Shown in pieces: positions 45,063-57,254 of a DNA stretch of 64,000 nt. Below the pieces are notes generated by a model. The model had not been told where the DNA came from. It did not search any database and saw nothing but the letters and a program-made list of their open reading frames with translations. The position numbers were made by a program, and so were the translations under genes. This DNA is from Physcia stellaris (lineage: Eukaryota; Ascomycota; Lecanoromycetes; Caliciales; Physciaceae), in the NCBI GenBank assembly GCA_018902385.1, contig JABSSW010000003.1, positions 124,001 through 188,000 on the forward strand. The letters are read 5' to 3'. The first letter of the stretch is position 1. Every line of letters begins with the position of its first letter.

Positions 45063-46496
45063 GGTAGTAGGAAATTAATGGAAGACTCGACAATTGAGTG
45101 AGGAGAGGACGAATACTTCGCCTGATATGAGTAGGCTACACAGCTGGGTCTACCTTTAGTTGACGGGAGTAAGGTCGACTTCCTGCAATGAGGAGTACCC
45201 AAAGACCGCGCTGCAATCGGGAATTTGCGGCTCTGTAGTACTCTCCAAGCGAGGGCTGTATTGGCGCCTGGTGGCGCGCCACCGAGGGTACATAGTCTTT
45301 ACGACAACATGGACTTCGAGATCCCAGAGCCGACACAAGCGCCTCGAGAACTGTGAGGATGCCTACATAAGCCTGAAACAAAAGCCAGAGCACAGATTCC
45401 GTACCTAGTACTACGTGATGGGAAAGTCAAAAGCCCCATGAGCGATGTTTGGAGTCCTGCTAGGTTGGTTGGACGTTTTATTCTCGTATGACTCCGTCTC
45501 ATCGTCTGCTTCTATGAGAACCGAACGCTCCTCCGAGATTAAGCTGTGGAACCGCCTTTGCGCTGATGAGCTTCGAATAACACCCGGGTTTCCCGTCCAA
45601 GTCGTGGAAAGCGGAGCCCAGCCACAGCAATGTGAAGACGATGGGAAGGCCTGTCTTTCCCCTTTCCTATGGCAAGTCTTCAGGAATCAGGTAGGTCTCC
45701 TGATGTCCATTAATCTTGCTTTTAGTCTCGCAGGAAGCGCTATGAACGCTGCAGTAGAGACATGGAACTATGAGACTTGTTTTAAACCCGTAGTTTATTG
45801 AGATATGTGTGAGAATCTCTTCTTGTTTTCCGCAAATCATCGGGTAGATAGTAACACTATATGGTCGACTCTGGAAACTTTGATCGCAAGGAGACTTGAA
45901 AGGTCATCGTCGTACTCGATAAGAGAGTCCCATTCTAGCTGTTGTACGTGATGAGCCATATGGATCGGTGGATTGGCCTGGAAGCTGCGATAGTAATTGA
46001 GTTGCAAAAATCCTTTCGCTAAGACATTGTGCCAGAGGAACAATGACCGCTATAAGGAGAGCTCAAGTATTAGTACATGTCCAAAAACCGATCTCTAACG
46101 ATTTGAAATGTCAGATTAGCTGATGCCCATGTTATGTCTCGCTTTGTCCCAAAGCTTCAACTAGATACGAGGACTCTCAAGCTCCCCCAATGTTTGATCC
46201 ATCACCTCTCATCCATTCCATCCTTTAACTACACCGAAGAAGTCAGCCGGACCCGCCGGTCCATTAGATAAATAACATGTAATAACATGACAGTGTAACA
46301 ACGCCGTAGATCATGATCCAGGGTACCACTCCAGAACGAATGAAGGTATCTTTCATCAACCATGATCGCCGGGCAAAAAAGAGAAAAGAAAACAGCCAAA
46401 AGCTGAAGAGTCAGATATCCAAGATCTGACATCGCCAACAACGCCGTGGAATGTTCCCCCTCTCAGGTCCAATGCACATCTTCAGACATCTGTGCT
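45063..46496. other. Gene-poor stretch, 1.4 kb
   Basis: No supported gene. A plus-strand frame of 118 codons (45445-45801) and overlapping minus-strand frames (45136-45502) show no motif, and the strands contradict each other. Confidence 0.4.
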
Positions 46497-49014
46497 TTAC
46501 CAGCCCTTTTTTCTCGCGAAGCGTTTGTTGAGCAGCGCAAGAACTTTTGGAACGTTGAATTGCACATATTCAAGATCTAAGGCGTCCTGATTATCCTTCT
46601 GCATTTCGAGTAAGTCGTCTAGTTTGAGATCCAATTCGAGAAGTCCTCGGTTCCGCCCTAAGCGCGGGTATAATGTCAGCAGACGGATCACAGATCACTT
46701 CATGGTATGGTTGGAGATGATAATATACCTTTGTAATGAAGGCTAATGACGAATGTCCCTGGAAGGGGACTTGTGAAATTGAAGAAGATATTTGCTCTTC
46801 GGTTATCTGGCACATTGCTCCTTTGAATGACGCCTTCTTTCTCCAATTGCTGATGGGTGAATTTGTATGGGCCCAAGACCTGCTGCTTTTGCTGCTTTCT
46901 GCTTTTACCTTCGGACTGACTTCTCACATTATGCAGATAGCTCTTGTAAGTCTCCAGCTGACCGACCAGGTAAGCATTGTGATCTCGAATCGTCCGAAAG
47001 ACTTCCTCCAATTTCTTCGTCTCTTCAAGCACCTTTTCTTTGAGACTTCCAAGGTGAATGAGCTCGGACTCTACCTCGTCTCGCAACAGCGAGAATCCAT
47101 CGGACTTATCGATCACGTTGAGGTCCTGGAGCTGATTTAGCAACTCCATACTTCTTATACCTTTCCGTACCATCACAGCATCGTTCTTCAACGTCGCAGC
47201 TGCTTCAGCAACACGATCAAGGCGCAACGGTCGGCGGGCTATCGAAGAATTAGGTGGTAAAGAGCGAAGAATCTGCACGAAAGTTGCTTTCGCTTCCATG
47301 AAAAACACTTCCTCTTGAGTGATATCTAGAGCAGCTGTCATGTCGTCTATTGCAGTTTCCCATTTACTGAACAACGGAAGATTAATCGCCCTGTTTTCCT
47401 TTCTAGGAAGTTGAGCTGGCGCAGGCCCTAGTTCTTGAAGAATTACGCTCAAATGGGAGTTGTCATCCTTTGCTAGAGCAGCGCTGTGTTTTTCAAGTAA
47501 AGCGTGTGTGGCGTAGACCTCGTTAAGAGTGATTGATAATTCAAGATCTTTCTTCGATAGCGCTACGTAATTGTCCATCTCCAGGCTTTCATAAAAGTCT
47601 TGAACCTCACAAAGATCAAGCATGAACCTATTGACACGTTCCTTGTTCTGGTGAATGAATGGTTGAAGCTTCGCCATGTATGGTTCCTTGGCGTACGATG
47701 GCTTGTTCGCCAGATTCTGCAACATCTTCGCAATCAAGGTGAGTGTTCTTCTGGGATGCTCTGCTGGGGTACCGTCGATCAACATATAAGACCTGGGTGT
47801 GACTATTGCTGGATTGATGAACCGCAAAAAGAAAAAGCCTCCAATGAGGGTACAGATGGTTTGATCCTGGGCGTCTGGATATTTGCGCTTGGAGAGGCTT
47901 CTGATTTGCTTGCATATCCACCGGATGCCGTACGGTGTCTCATCGAGCCCCTCGATTATTGTCTCCAGAAACGAGTTCGCAATCTCCATCAACATCGTGA
48001 GCCTCGGTTCAATGATTGCTTGAACCTGCTCGTTATCTGCTGCTTGCTCTGCCGTGACACCTTTCGGGAGATAGTCCGGGACATGACCAGTATCTTGTTC
48101 AATCTGTGCGACCATGCTCCCATAGACTTTCAGAGGGTTGATTTCGAGGTCAACGTCCTTCAATTCGATTAAGGAGTTGATTTTGTCCTGTAGTACCACT
48201 TTGAGATAGCTCTGACCCGGCCCACGTCTTGTGTAAGTCGTCATCATACGAGACACGGGGGTGTTGGCTCGCAACAATGAAGAGTACTCCGGAGTATGGT
48301 CGAATTGGTGTGTCAGCACGGACTGGAACATGGTCAGCAGTAAGTGCTCCTCCCTACTTTCGTACTGGTTTCCATAAATTGTGAACATCACCGTCTGCAA
48401 GAGAGAGTCGATTTCGGTCATCGTGACCAAGCGGCACAGATGTGCGATATGACGGGGTTCGGATTGGAGAAGAAATAGCAAGTTCCCATATTTCTGTGTT
48501 TGCTCGTCATTGGGGAAGAAGCCTTCTTGGAGGTCTGATGCGTCTTCCAGATGAGTGGCTACTTCATTTTGCTACTTGACTTTAGTGTATTTTCCAATAT
48601 AAGACCGGTCGTTGACCCCATACCTCTTCCAATGCCATGCGATTCTGTATCAACAATGCAATCCTGGAGTCGAGGTATCGGACATCTTTTTCGAGGACAA
48701 AGTTCTTCTTGGATTGGCTCGAAATCTTGGCTTTGTAGTCCCGCTGTACCTTCTGAGCTTTCCGAGTATTAGCAAAGGCCCGTTGAAGTGATGGCTGCCT
48801 TACCTCTCGCTAGGTCATCCTCGATCTCCAAGTCCTTTTCTTTCGCCGACATAGAGAGGTATAATGCTGTAGAATATCGCTTAGACTGACGAGCGGAACG
48901 GCCATCGTGTGAGGAAGAAATGGTGTTTTGGCGGGAGACAGGCACGAAGGACGAGGACGAGGAAGTCGACGCTCTCGATATTCGGGAGGGCATCATGGTA
49001 GCCACGGCAGACAT
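46497..49014 (-). CDS. Ras GTPase-activating protein (fission yeast Gap1/Sar1 type)
   Basis: RasGAP of 782 residues, exons 49014-48804, 48757-48624, 48571-46729 and 46657-46497. The Ser-rich N-terminus is followed by a basic/coiled segment [20 protein letters not shown]. The RasGAP domain covers about residues 150-420, with the signature [16 protein letters not shown] near residue 363. The RasGAP C-terminal domain follows (about residues 540-770), containing [18 protein letters not shown] and [20 protein letters not shown], the latter joined by the last intron. There are no IQ motifs or calponin domain, so it is the Gap1/Sar1 class and not IQGAP. It should switch off Ras upstream of cAMP or MAP-kinase signalling. 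The frame stays open upstream of the chosen ATG to about 49240, so an earlier exon is possible. Confidence 0.87.
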
Positions 49015-50451
49015 GTTGATGCGCTGAGTGAACTTTGATGGAATTGAGGCGTTGTGATAGCGGCGTGGGTCGCTGGTAGAGGAGCTGCTGGCTATGAGTC
49101 CAGCATGTGCAGCTCGATTTGGCGCGGGTGGAACAATGTCGACTTGGAGAGTGCCGGTGATTTCTTCAGTGGGTCCGCTGCAGCCGAACCAGCGTTGCAA
49201 CGGTTTGTACTGATCTCTGGACGTGGACCAAGGCTACAGGCTGAGCGGTGGATTCGAAACAACAGTAGTAAGTGTCAGTAGGCGTCCGAATGGTTCACGG
49301 TTGTTTGCGCAGCGCTGTCGCTTCCCGAGCGATGGGCCCCCTCGCCCTTTGTCTTTCAATAACAACTACGTATTCACCAAGGGGAGATGGTCAGATGAAG
49401 GGTGGGGGGGTGGCTCGATAGTGAGCTTGGCGCGTACAGGGGCCCTCATCCACAATTATTCGCGTTGTAAAATACTGTAAGTAGCTTTACGGTATATTGC
49501 AGCAATTGGAAGAAAAGAACATAAGTACGGATATAGCAGTAGGTAAGGGCAGATGGAGGCGGATTGGGGGAGTTCTACGAATGATTGAAATGAAATGAAT
49601 TGAATGTCTGTACCTTTTCTCTAATCTCTGGAGGATGCAAGGGCGGTCAATACTTTATGCACGACTCCCACAACTAAACGGTACCTTAAAGCATGCCGCC
49701 GCTTCCGCTCTGTGCATACGTCTTGATCACCTCCAAGCTAAATTATTATTATACCAAGCATCATTGTTTTTACTGTTCCTGAACCTGGAGACTTCCGCCC
49801 CCATGGTTCACTCGGTCATCGATCCAGCCGAGGCTTGTCCCGGAGTAAAATCACTCTATTTGTCTATCGCCCGGACGAACACCCGAATATTTCGGTTGTT
49901 GCCCTCGTCGGAACCGTGGATCCTTCATTGATTGCACTCGCATGCTTTGCAGTCGTTTGCCGCACCTCGGATTGGTTTCAGACACACGGCTACTGTCATC
50001 TATCACCACGCGGGATGCACTACGCTATGTACATGCAGCGAGCACGTTTTCGTGACGTGCAGTAGTCTTGAATTGACAGCTTGTACCATTGTGTCTCTCA
50101 TAGGCTTGCAGCCGCAGACAGCAATGCCTCTATCTTTCATGCCTCCTATCCTCTACAACTCGAGCTTTCTGTAAGCCACAGAAGCGGCTGCCCTGATTTG
50201 GCCCCCTCCCTCAAGATGATAAGATCCGACTTCGGGCCCGACCCGGTGAGCAAGCCGAGCAAGCATCACGATGAAGGCCCAACTTCACGCTTTGCCAATC
50301 CTGCCTCCGTTGCCCCGCTGATGCAATGCCACTTTGCTGCCTATCGTCGCTCCTCAATCCTCCACAGTCAATCCTGCTTGTTGATCAGCAACAATGGATC
50401 GAAGTTCCGTAACTTATTTCCTTCAAGCGAGTGAAAGCGGATGCGTTCACT
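49015..50451. other. Upstream of RasGAP, 1.4 kb
   Basis: The part up to about 49240 is open in the RasGAP frame without an ATG and may be coding (acceptor-like CAG at about 49217). The remainder shows no gene on either strand. Confidence 0.35.
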
Positions 50452-53057
50452 TCAGCTTCTGAATGTGTGACTCTTCCCGGGCATTTCCTTCTTATTGTGG
50501 CGCATGCCTTTCGGGGCATCCAACGATTTCGAGTACGGATTGAAAGCTTCCTTCTCTGCAGCGTGCACGCGGTTCGCCTCCTTGGCATGTAAAATCGATG
50601 GCGCACTCGCGTAGTCGAACGCCGCTTCCTCTTCCAACTTATGTGCCCGTTGTCGCTCTTCGAGCTTGCGGCGATTCTTCTCCAGTTTCTTCTGCGCCTT
50701 TCGCTCTGCCTTTCGTTCGACTTTCTCCCGACTGTTTGGCCCCCATCTACGCCATTGAGGAGATGCCATGCCCAAGATCATCCTCCACGGTGCCATCCAT
50801 TGTCGGTGCTTTTCTTTCCTGCAGCAAGACAGGCTCTGGAGGCCCAACAGGGTCCTCCAACTCGGCTGCCTTGCGCTTCTTGAGTCCACCCACATGCTTC
50901 ACAATAAATATCTCTTCTTCTTTTGCTTTCCTCTCCTTGACATAAGCATGCTCGGCCCGGGCGCCTTGGTCCGGATTGGGATAATGTGTGTTAGCGCTTT
51001 TCATTGTATCTGGATCAGCAAAGACCTCAGCAGTAAGCTGCGGTAAGGGCAAAGCAAGACAGATGCCATCAGCACCTGCCAGTCCAGAATCAGCGCCATT
51101 CCCACCTAAAATGCTACTAAGTGTTGCTCCCCAGAATGAAGACTGAGCTAGCTTAGAAGATGTGGGAGTTCCATTGCGGAATCCGAGGAATGATGTGTCG
51201 CGCGGTACCATAGCCACATCAGCTTCGATCACTGGAACTGTGACTTCTACCAAATCTGAATTGCTTGGATCAGCGGTCCGGAAAATCTCCATCATGTCCG
51301 GCCCTGTGGTGCCTTCTATCTTGGCCTGTTTGATGACGCCCAATAACTCTCCTGCTCGGAATCGAACAAATGTAGAGATTGGCTGAGAGCAACCGAGCAA
51401 TGCCGCCATCTCCATGGGCATCTCCCGAGCGATGTTATAGATCACGTGTTTCGGCATGATCGTATGGAGGCTTTCATCTTCTTGCCTTGCAATGATATCA
51501 CGCCAGTGATGTACCGCTCGGAAAACAGCAAACTGTTGCCGGCTTAGTAGTGCAGGCGTATAGCTCAGTATGTTGTACCAGCCGTTTGAACCCGTGCCAC
51601 GCTGAGCATCATAGAACGGCCTTTCGTATCTTTGCAAAGCCTCTTCTTTAGACTTTCTAAGCACGGTGTCGATGAGATCTCCCTCAGGCTTTGAAGGTTC
51701 TGACTTCTCCAGCAATTCGTTGCGTAGAATATCATATACGTAGAGAAGAAAATGGGTATCCGATCGAGCATAGTTGAACATTTCCTCGGGCAACGGCCTG
51801 CTTAATCAGTGACTTAATGCCTGAGGACTGCAGGGAAATGACAAACCGTATGCGCCAATCAGCCATTTGGTACTGCTTGGCGGCGTTGAAATTGGCATGT
51901 CGTGCTAGCAATGCTGCGAGACTGTTTTTGGGATATCCTAGAGTCTTTGAAGCGTGAAATGTGTCGAAAAGCCCAACAACATACAAGCCAAGGTCTCGCT
52001 GAAGCCAGATCATATCCATAAAAGCACCGTGAAAGACCTACCGAGCAATTAGCAAAACGGCAAAGCGCATCAGAATACTGGTATCGACTTTGAGAATACT
52101 AGGGTCTGCAAAGACCTCATTGAGTATTTGTAGATCTTCCCTCCAGGGTCTAAGAGTATCCACAACCCAATCTTTGTGCCTTGTGCTAATCTGCATCAAC
52201 GACGTGAGACCAAGGTATGAATGCGTGTCGTGGTGTTCAAGATCGACAGCAATTTCTTTGGCGGACTTCAATTCTTCCAGCATTAGCGCCACCGCCTCGG
52301 GAGTATCAACGAACGTAGCAGCTGTAGATTCGAAAGGCAAGAAGGGTATTGGTATATCATTGTGATACACGAAATCGGGGTAGCGGAGAGCTTCGATTTC
52401 AGCCTGGTAAGGGTGACCATATCTGATATTTTTGTCAACCAAGCCCTTCAGTAAGCCGCCTAATCCTTGAGATAAATAAAATTGTGTGTCATACTGCTTA
52501 TGTCCCTCTCCAGCGATACCTAGTCGAATACTCTCCTCAAGAGGCTGGATTGAATGTGGCTTGGAGCGAAGTAATGGCTTGAAAGGTGTAGTCTCTTGAT
52601 TTTTGGGAGCATTCTCAAAAAGAAGTTGGGGTTTTGGCAAAATTTGCGAGCGATAACTTCTTGGTGGATAAACTTTCTTAGTTGGGGCTGAACCAGTCGG
52701 CTCTTGCGGAGGGCTTCTCTTTCTTATCACTCCTGTGTATTCATCCAGGCAAGCATCTGCCTTTTCGAGCAAGTTGTCGAATATATCCACAAGCCCATGC
52801 CAATTCTCTTCGAGGGTATCGACATCAGGTATAGCAGGGGCTTGTACATCTGTTCCTGCGGTTGAAGCCTGAGTGAGGTCGCGTACAAGATGCAGAAGCC
52901 GTCTGTTCTGCTTCTCAAGCAGAGGTGTAACGGCTGAGTTATAGGAGCGGTGAAAAGCCAAGTCTTCCGCGGCGATTTTGCCAACAGCGCGGGTCACGTC
53001 GATGAGCGCAGAGGAAACATCGTCCTTCACAGGCTTGAAGGATCCAGGTGCTGCCAT
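50452..53057 (-). CDS. RRP6: RRP6, nuclear exosome 3'-5' exonuclease
   Basis: Catalytic DEDD-Y exonuclease of the nuclear RNA exosome. Exons are 53057-52089, 52037-51847 and 51797-50452. Domains: PMC2NT (about residues 15-110), the exonuclease with motif [17 protein letters not shown], motif [19 protein letters not shown] (built by the first splice) and motif [19 protein letters not shown], then an HRDC domain (about residues 460-545). The C-terminal tail has [17 protein letters not shown] and [19 protein letters not shown], a standard Rrp6 ending. The tail lies one frame away from the body: exon 3 has one extra base, probably in the GGG at about 50773, just before a TAG in the body frame. 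The first donor (GTCGAT) is weak. Full length would be about 834 residues. Confidence 0.88.
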
Positions 53058-53396
53058 GTTCAGCCATCGGATAGGCTTCACCGCACGCCCGAAGAACAGT
53101 CTGCAAGCAATGATTAAGGTACGGTGGTGGTGGTTACAACCTGGTGCTGCGAGTAGAATCAGGACGTTCGGGACATCCGTCTTTGATTTGTCCGCCACCT
53201 TTCTTTTAAGGTTATCAGATAAGATTCTTTAGCACGATCAGCATTGAGACTAGTCCGATCTCGGCCTAGATGAGCACAGCCTTGCGAAACAGCCGAGACA
53301 GGCATCTCCGTTTCAATAACTGAGACTTGAGAGCTGATGAGTTCAATTATACCAAGTATTGACGAAATCTGTCAGCGGGGTATACCAGCTCTGGGG
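53058..53396. promoter_or_regulatory. Divergent promoter, RRP6 / MDM35
   Basis: 339 bp between start codons; no recognisable motif. Confidence 0.35.
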
Positions 53397-53839
53397 ATGT
53401 CTGCATCACTTGCTCCAGAATGCCATGAAGTCAAGGAGTACTGACTTCACCTGCGGTCCTTGCTCTTAACTGCTAATCCAGAGCAGGCGCTACGACTCAT
53501 GCTTCCTCAAATGGTATAGCGAAAGTATGAGACTTTGAGATGCTACCTCTCGACACCAATCTATACTAATTATTCAAGAATTTCTTCGAGGCGATTCTAC
53601 GGCTGATGACTGCGCACCATTGTTCAAGGATTATCAAGTGTGTCTAACGGTGAGGCAGCATATAAGGTGTCGATTTTCCGATGCTAATAATCGTACTTTA
53701 GAAAGCGTTGAAGGAAAGGGGCATAGATACAATGCTGGAGGATGCTAAGGAAAGTAATAGAGAGAATGACCTTGAGCAGATGAAGCGAAAGTGTAAGGAT
53801 CTCGCGCTATCCGACTTTGGCTCTTTTCATACGCTTTGA
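53397..53839 (+). CDS. MDM35: MDM35, mitochondrial intermembrane-space twin CX9C protein
   Basis: Small partner of the Ups1/Ups2 lipid-transfer proteins (human TRIAP1). Exons are 53397-53437, 53487-53524, 53579-53649 and 53702-53839, about 95 residues. The joined product reads SASLAPECHEVKERYDSCFL then KWYSEKFLRGDSTADDCAPL and FKDYQVCLTKALKERGID. Both cysteine pairs have exactly nine residues between them (C-HEVKERYDS-C and C-APLFKDYQV-C), as needed for Mia40-driven oxidation. All three introns have CTAAT-type branch points close to the acceptor. Read through, the C-terminus is KRKCKDLALSDFGSFHTL. If the GTAAGG at 53805 is used as a donor, splicing would create a stop right after KRK. Head-to-head with RRP6 and tandem with PRI1. 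Confidence 0.88.
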
Positions 53840-54017
53840 TTGACATGCCTGTCATAGAATCCTCCAAGTTCTTCTCATCGATACCCTGTATAGATAGCTG
53901 TTTATTCATCTCAGCCATATATTTGCTTGATCTCCCGCCTGAGGTCCACTGTCAGACTGTCAAGCCACTTTATCCATGTCCGGCTAGCGCGCTGGAAATC
54001 TAGTCACGTCGTGAAAG

Positions 54018-54030
54018 ACGCGTCACGCGT
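54018..54030. promoter_or_regulatory. Tandem MluI cell-cycle boxes upstream of PRI1
   Basis: Two ACGCGT hexamers at 54018-54023 and 54025-54030 lie 94-106 bp before the PRI1 start codon. ACGCGT is the MCB element bound by MBF (Mbp1/Res-Swi6) at G1/S in yeasts, where DNA primase genes are classic targets. Binding in this organism is inferred. Confidence 0.7.
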
Positions 54031-54123
54031 GCTTGACCTTTTTAACAATTAATACAACAAGTTCGAATATTAATCCAGGTGAGAAACTAACTAGATTTCA
54101 AGACCGAGCTTTCAAAAATCGCC

Positions 54124-55807
54124 ATGCCACATTCTGTATCCGGATCCGCGTCATCTCTCACGGAGGAGGACAACTCCAGTTTGCCAGATGCACCCTCGCC
54201 CCATGCGAGTGAGCAGGAGAGTCAGACTAAAGATGGCATAGGAAAGAATGACAATATCAAGATTGATATTAAGCTTGAAGACATTTTTAACGATGAGGAT
54301 GATGAGGATGAAGAGTTCCCCAGCTCAGAGGCAACGAAGGGCAAATTGGAAAGCAGTCCACCAGCGGCTCCCATGTGATTACTTGTTTCTGAGATCATGT
54401 TTACTCAGCTTATTATCGTATAGCGACATCGCACCTACTGCAAAGTTTTCAGATCCTGAGATTATGCTTGCTTTCTACCAACGTCTTTTTCCATTTCGCT
54501 ACCTCTTTCAATGGCTCAATCATTCCATGAAACCCTCCAATGACTTTGGCCATCGCGAATTCGCCTTCACACTTCAGAATGACGCTTATCTCAGATACCA
54601 GAGTTTCCTAACATCAGATCTGTGTGCATCGATCTCCTCATGCCCAGTCTCAGAACGGCTAATAGTGCGACAGGCTTCGAAAGGATGTCCTTCGCCTCAA
54701 CCCTTCTCGATTCGAGATTGGACCAGTCTACACTGCCAATCCACGCGACCGCAAAACGCTTCGAAAATCGACCGCGTTCCGACCCTTGGAAAAGGAACTA
54801 GTTTTCGATATCGATTTAACAGATTATGACGAGATTAGGACATGCTGCGACAAGGCAAACATATGTCACAAGTGTTGGTCGTTCGTGACCATGGCCATCA
54901 AAGTCGTTGATGCCGCCTTGAGAGACGACTTTGGCTTTCAGCATATCATGTGGGTGTACTCTGGCCGTAGAGGTGCCCACGCGTGGATTAGCGATAGGAG
55001 GGCACGAACAATGGATGATCACAGAAGGAGAGCACTTGCTGGCTATTTGGAAGTCATTAAAGGCGGATCGCAAAGCGGGAAAAGGGTCAACGTGAAGCGG
55101 ACGTTCAATGGAGACCTTCACCCACACTTATCGTAAGCCCACCAGCCGTGGGTAGTTACAACCTTTTTAATCATGCGTGCAGGCGAAGCCTTGACTTACT
55201 CAAAGGCCATTTCCAGACGGACATATTGGAAGGCCAAGATCCGTGGGCCGACAACGACAAAGCAGAGCATCTCCTCAGGTTGCTGCCTGACAAGGCGCTT
55301 AACGATGCGTTGCGCAAGAAGTGGGACTCAGCACCAGGTCGCTCAAGCGCGAGTAAGTGGGCCGATATTGATGCCTTAGCCAAAACCGGTATCAGCAAGA
55401 CCCTGGATGGCAAAGCGTTGAAGGAAGCAAAGCAGGATGTGGTACTGGAATACACTTACCCTCGTCTCGATGTTGAAGTCAGCAAAAAGCAGATCCATCT
55501 ACTCAAGTCCCCATTCGTCATCCATCCTGGCACGGGACGCGTTTGTGTTCCCATCGATCTGAGGAGGCTCGAAAAGTTCGACCCCCTGGGAGTGCCTACC
55601 GTCACGGAGCTGCTGGGAGAGATCGATACGTGGGACTCTGCGGGCAAGAAGCCTGAGCGGGATGATGAATCGAAGACGTTGCAGGACTACGAGAAGACGA
55701 GCTTGAAACCTTATGTTGACTATTTTAGAGCCCATGTGGCTGGTATACTGAGGGAAGAGAAAGGCATCAAGAGGGAACGGGAGGAAGGAGATCCTATGGA
55801 GTTCTAG
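54124..55807 (+). CDS. PRI1: PRI1, DNA primase catalytic subunit
   Basis: Small catalytic subunit of the polymerase alpha-primase complex, 510 residues, exons 54124-54374, 54424-54621, 54674-55132 and 55183-55807. After an acidic, disordered N-terminus (DDEDDEDEEFPSS) the primase fold starts with LAFYQRLFPFRYLFQWLNH. Then come GHREFAFTLQNDAYLRYQSF, RFEIGPVYTANPRDRK and the metal-binding ELVFDIDLTDYD (DxD). The zinc site residues are in CCDKANICHKCW, and SGRRGAHAWISDRRA is the triphosphate-binding SGxxG/H motif. The third exon junction makes HLSRSLDLLKG. The C-terminal part has LKSPFVIHPGTGRVCVPID. The MCB pair upstream agrees with S-phase expression. Confidence 0.94.
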
Positions 55808-57254
55808 GAATGGGCAAACATTGGGAACATCGCTCACGAAGAATCGTAAACTGATGTCCAAAGTCGTTACTGGACTCTTTGCTAATGAATTTACCCGCAT
55901 GACACTCGTTGAAAGGGGTGAAAATTTGAAAAGAATAAGCAGAGTGAGAAAGATATCAAGTCAGCTCGTACAATTCGCCAGTCGCGGTAGGACAGAGCGG
56001 GCTGTGACCGAAGAAGTCTCTCCGCTGCAGTGCAGAATCTTCCACGCGGTATAGGCGCGAGCTTGAGTCCATTCGCTGACTAGATTACGGCTAGAATGTC
56101 GAGAACGTCTTTTTTCAGTCCACCTATTGGTTCATCTGTGGAGCTCGGAACGTCCTGGGCTAGCTTTTCCTCTCCAATTATGACGGCTCCTTCTTCTCTA
56201 CCCTTATCCGTCGGGAATGGTTACCTTTGAAGTATTAGTCATGGGCGGTCACTCTCTGCCCGCTCTCGAATGACCATAAGATCCTCTGGAGCACACGGTC
56301 CCATGGTACATTCCGTGAAAATCCGCCGTTCACGCCTGGTTAGGAGGACTATTACCCGTCGAACGGCATCCTTTGTCAAGCGAAGGTTTTCTTCTGGGGC
56401 AAAGGGGAACGCCGCGTACGCAGCTAGAAAAGTGTAAAGCAACGAACCCGCGTTCCAAGGCGGATAGAAAGATGGAGGAAATAGCTCAGCAAGAAAGGAA
56501 AGCAACATCGACTGATTCCGGACTGCAGAGCATTAGATAATGCAGATTGTATTATCCAACCACCTACATCGGTCGGATCCTTTGCCAACACAATGATTTA
56601 GACATCTTCATGGGCCAAAGTTTCTCGAATTAGGCAAAGGCTCGCAGTATCATCGGTCAAGGAGGAGGCGAGATTTAAGGATCGAGTACCCAAATATTAT
56701 TCATGGTAAGAGATGAAGACATATTTCAGTTGTCGGAATTAGGTACTCAACGCATAAGTGAACGGGCCTGTTTCAGGCAAGAGGAGACTCGGTACTCGCC
56801 TGAGTCGCCTTTGTCCGAGTAAATCACCAGAACCTGAGCATCGCCTCATCACAGACAGGATATATCGACGGATACATCGAAAATCCTCACGGCTCTCAGT
56901 TCAGGGGACGTATCCTGAGTCGTCCCATGGTGTGTACTTATGTTCACGATCTGGAGCTGATTGTTGTCGTAAATCTTCCTATTTCCGTATCGACATTACG
57001 GCTCTAAAGATTTGTTCTTGAAAGTACGCCTTTCCTTATTTCCAAGTCATCGTCCAGAGCTCAACTCTTCCATCGTTTGCTAATTAATTCCGAGGACGTC
57101 GTCTCTTCTAGTCGTGGTGTCACAAATGGTTTCTGAGGCGCAACTAGCGTGATGTGTTTAGCGTTAGTGCTGTAATTATGTAACTGATGTATGCTACTGC
57201 CAGAAGACATTCAATATTTTGCGATATTCAGTGACTGACTTGCCGAAATCAACA
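55808..57254. other. Intergenic 1.45 kb with one unexplained minus-strand frame
   Basis: A minus-strand frame of 89 codons (56508-56239) has protein-like composition (AYAAFPFAPEENLRLTKDAV then VIVLLTRRERRIFTE), but I could not place it in a family or join it to other exons with certainty. It may be a small gene or a gene remnant. The rest holds the PRI1 3' end and the HNT1 promoter. Confidence 0.35.

Noticed and set aside
45445-45801. 118-codon plus-strand open frame
   Set aside because: No motif, and overlapping minus-strand frames look equally plausible; kept only as part of a gene-poor stretch.
47600-48172. 190-codon plus-strand open frame
   Set aside because: Antisense shadow of the RasGAP domain.
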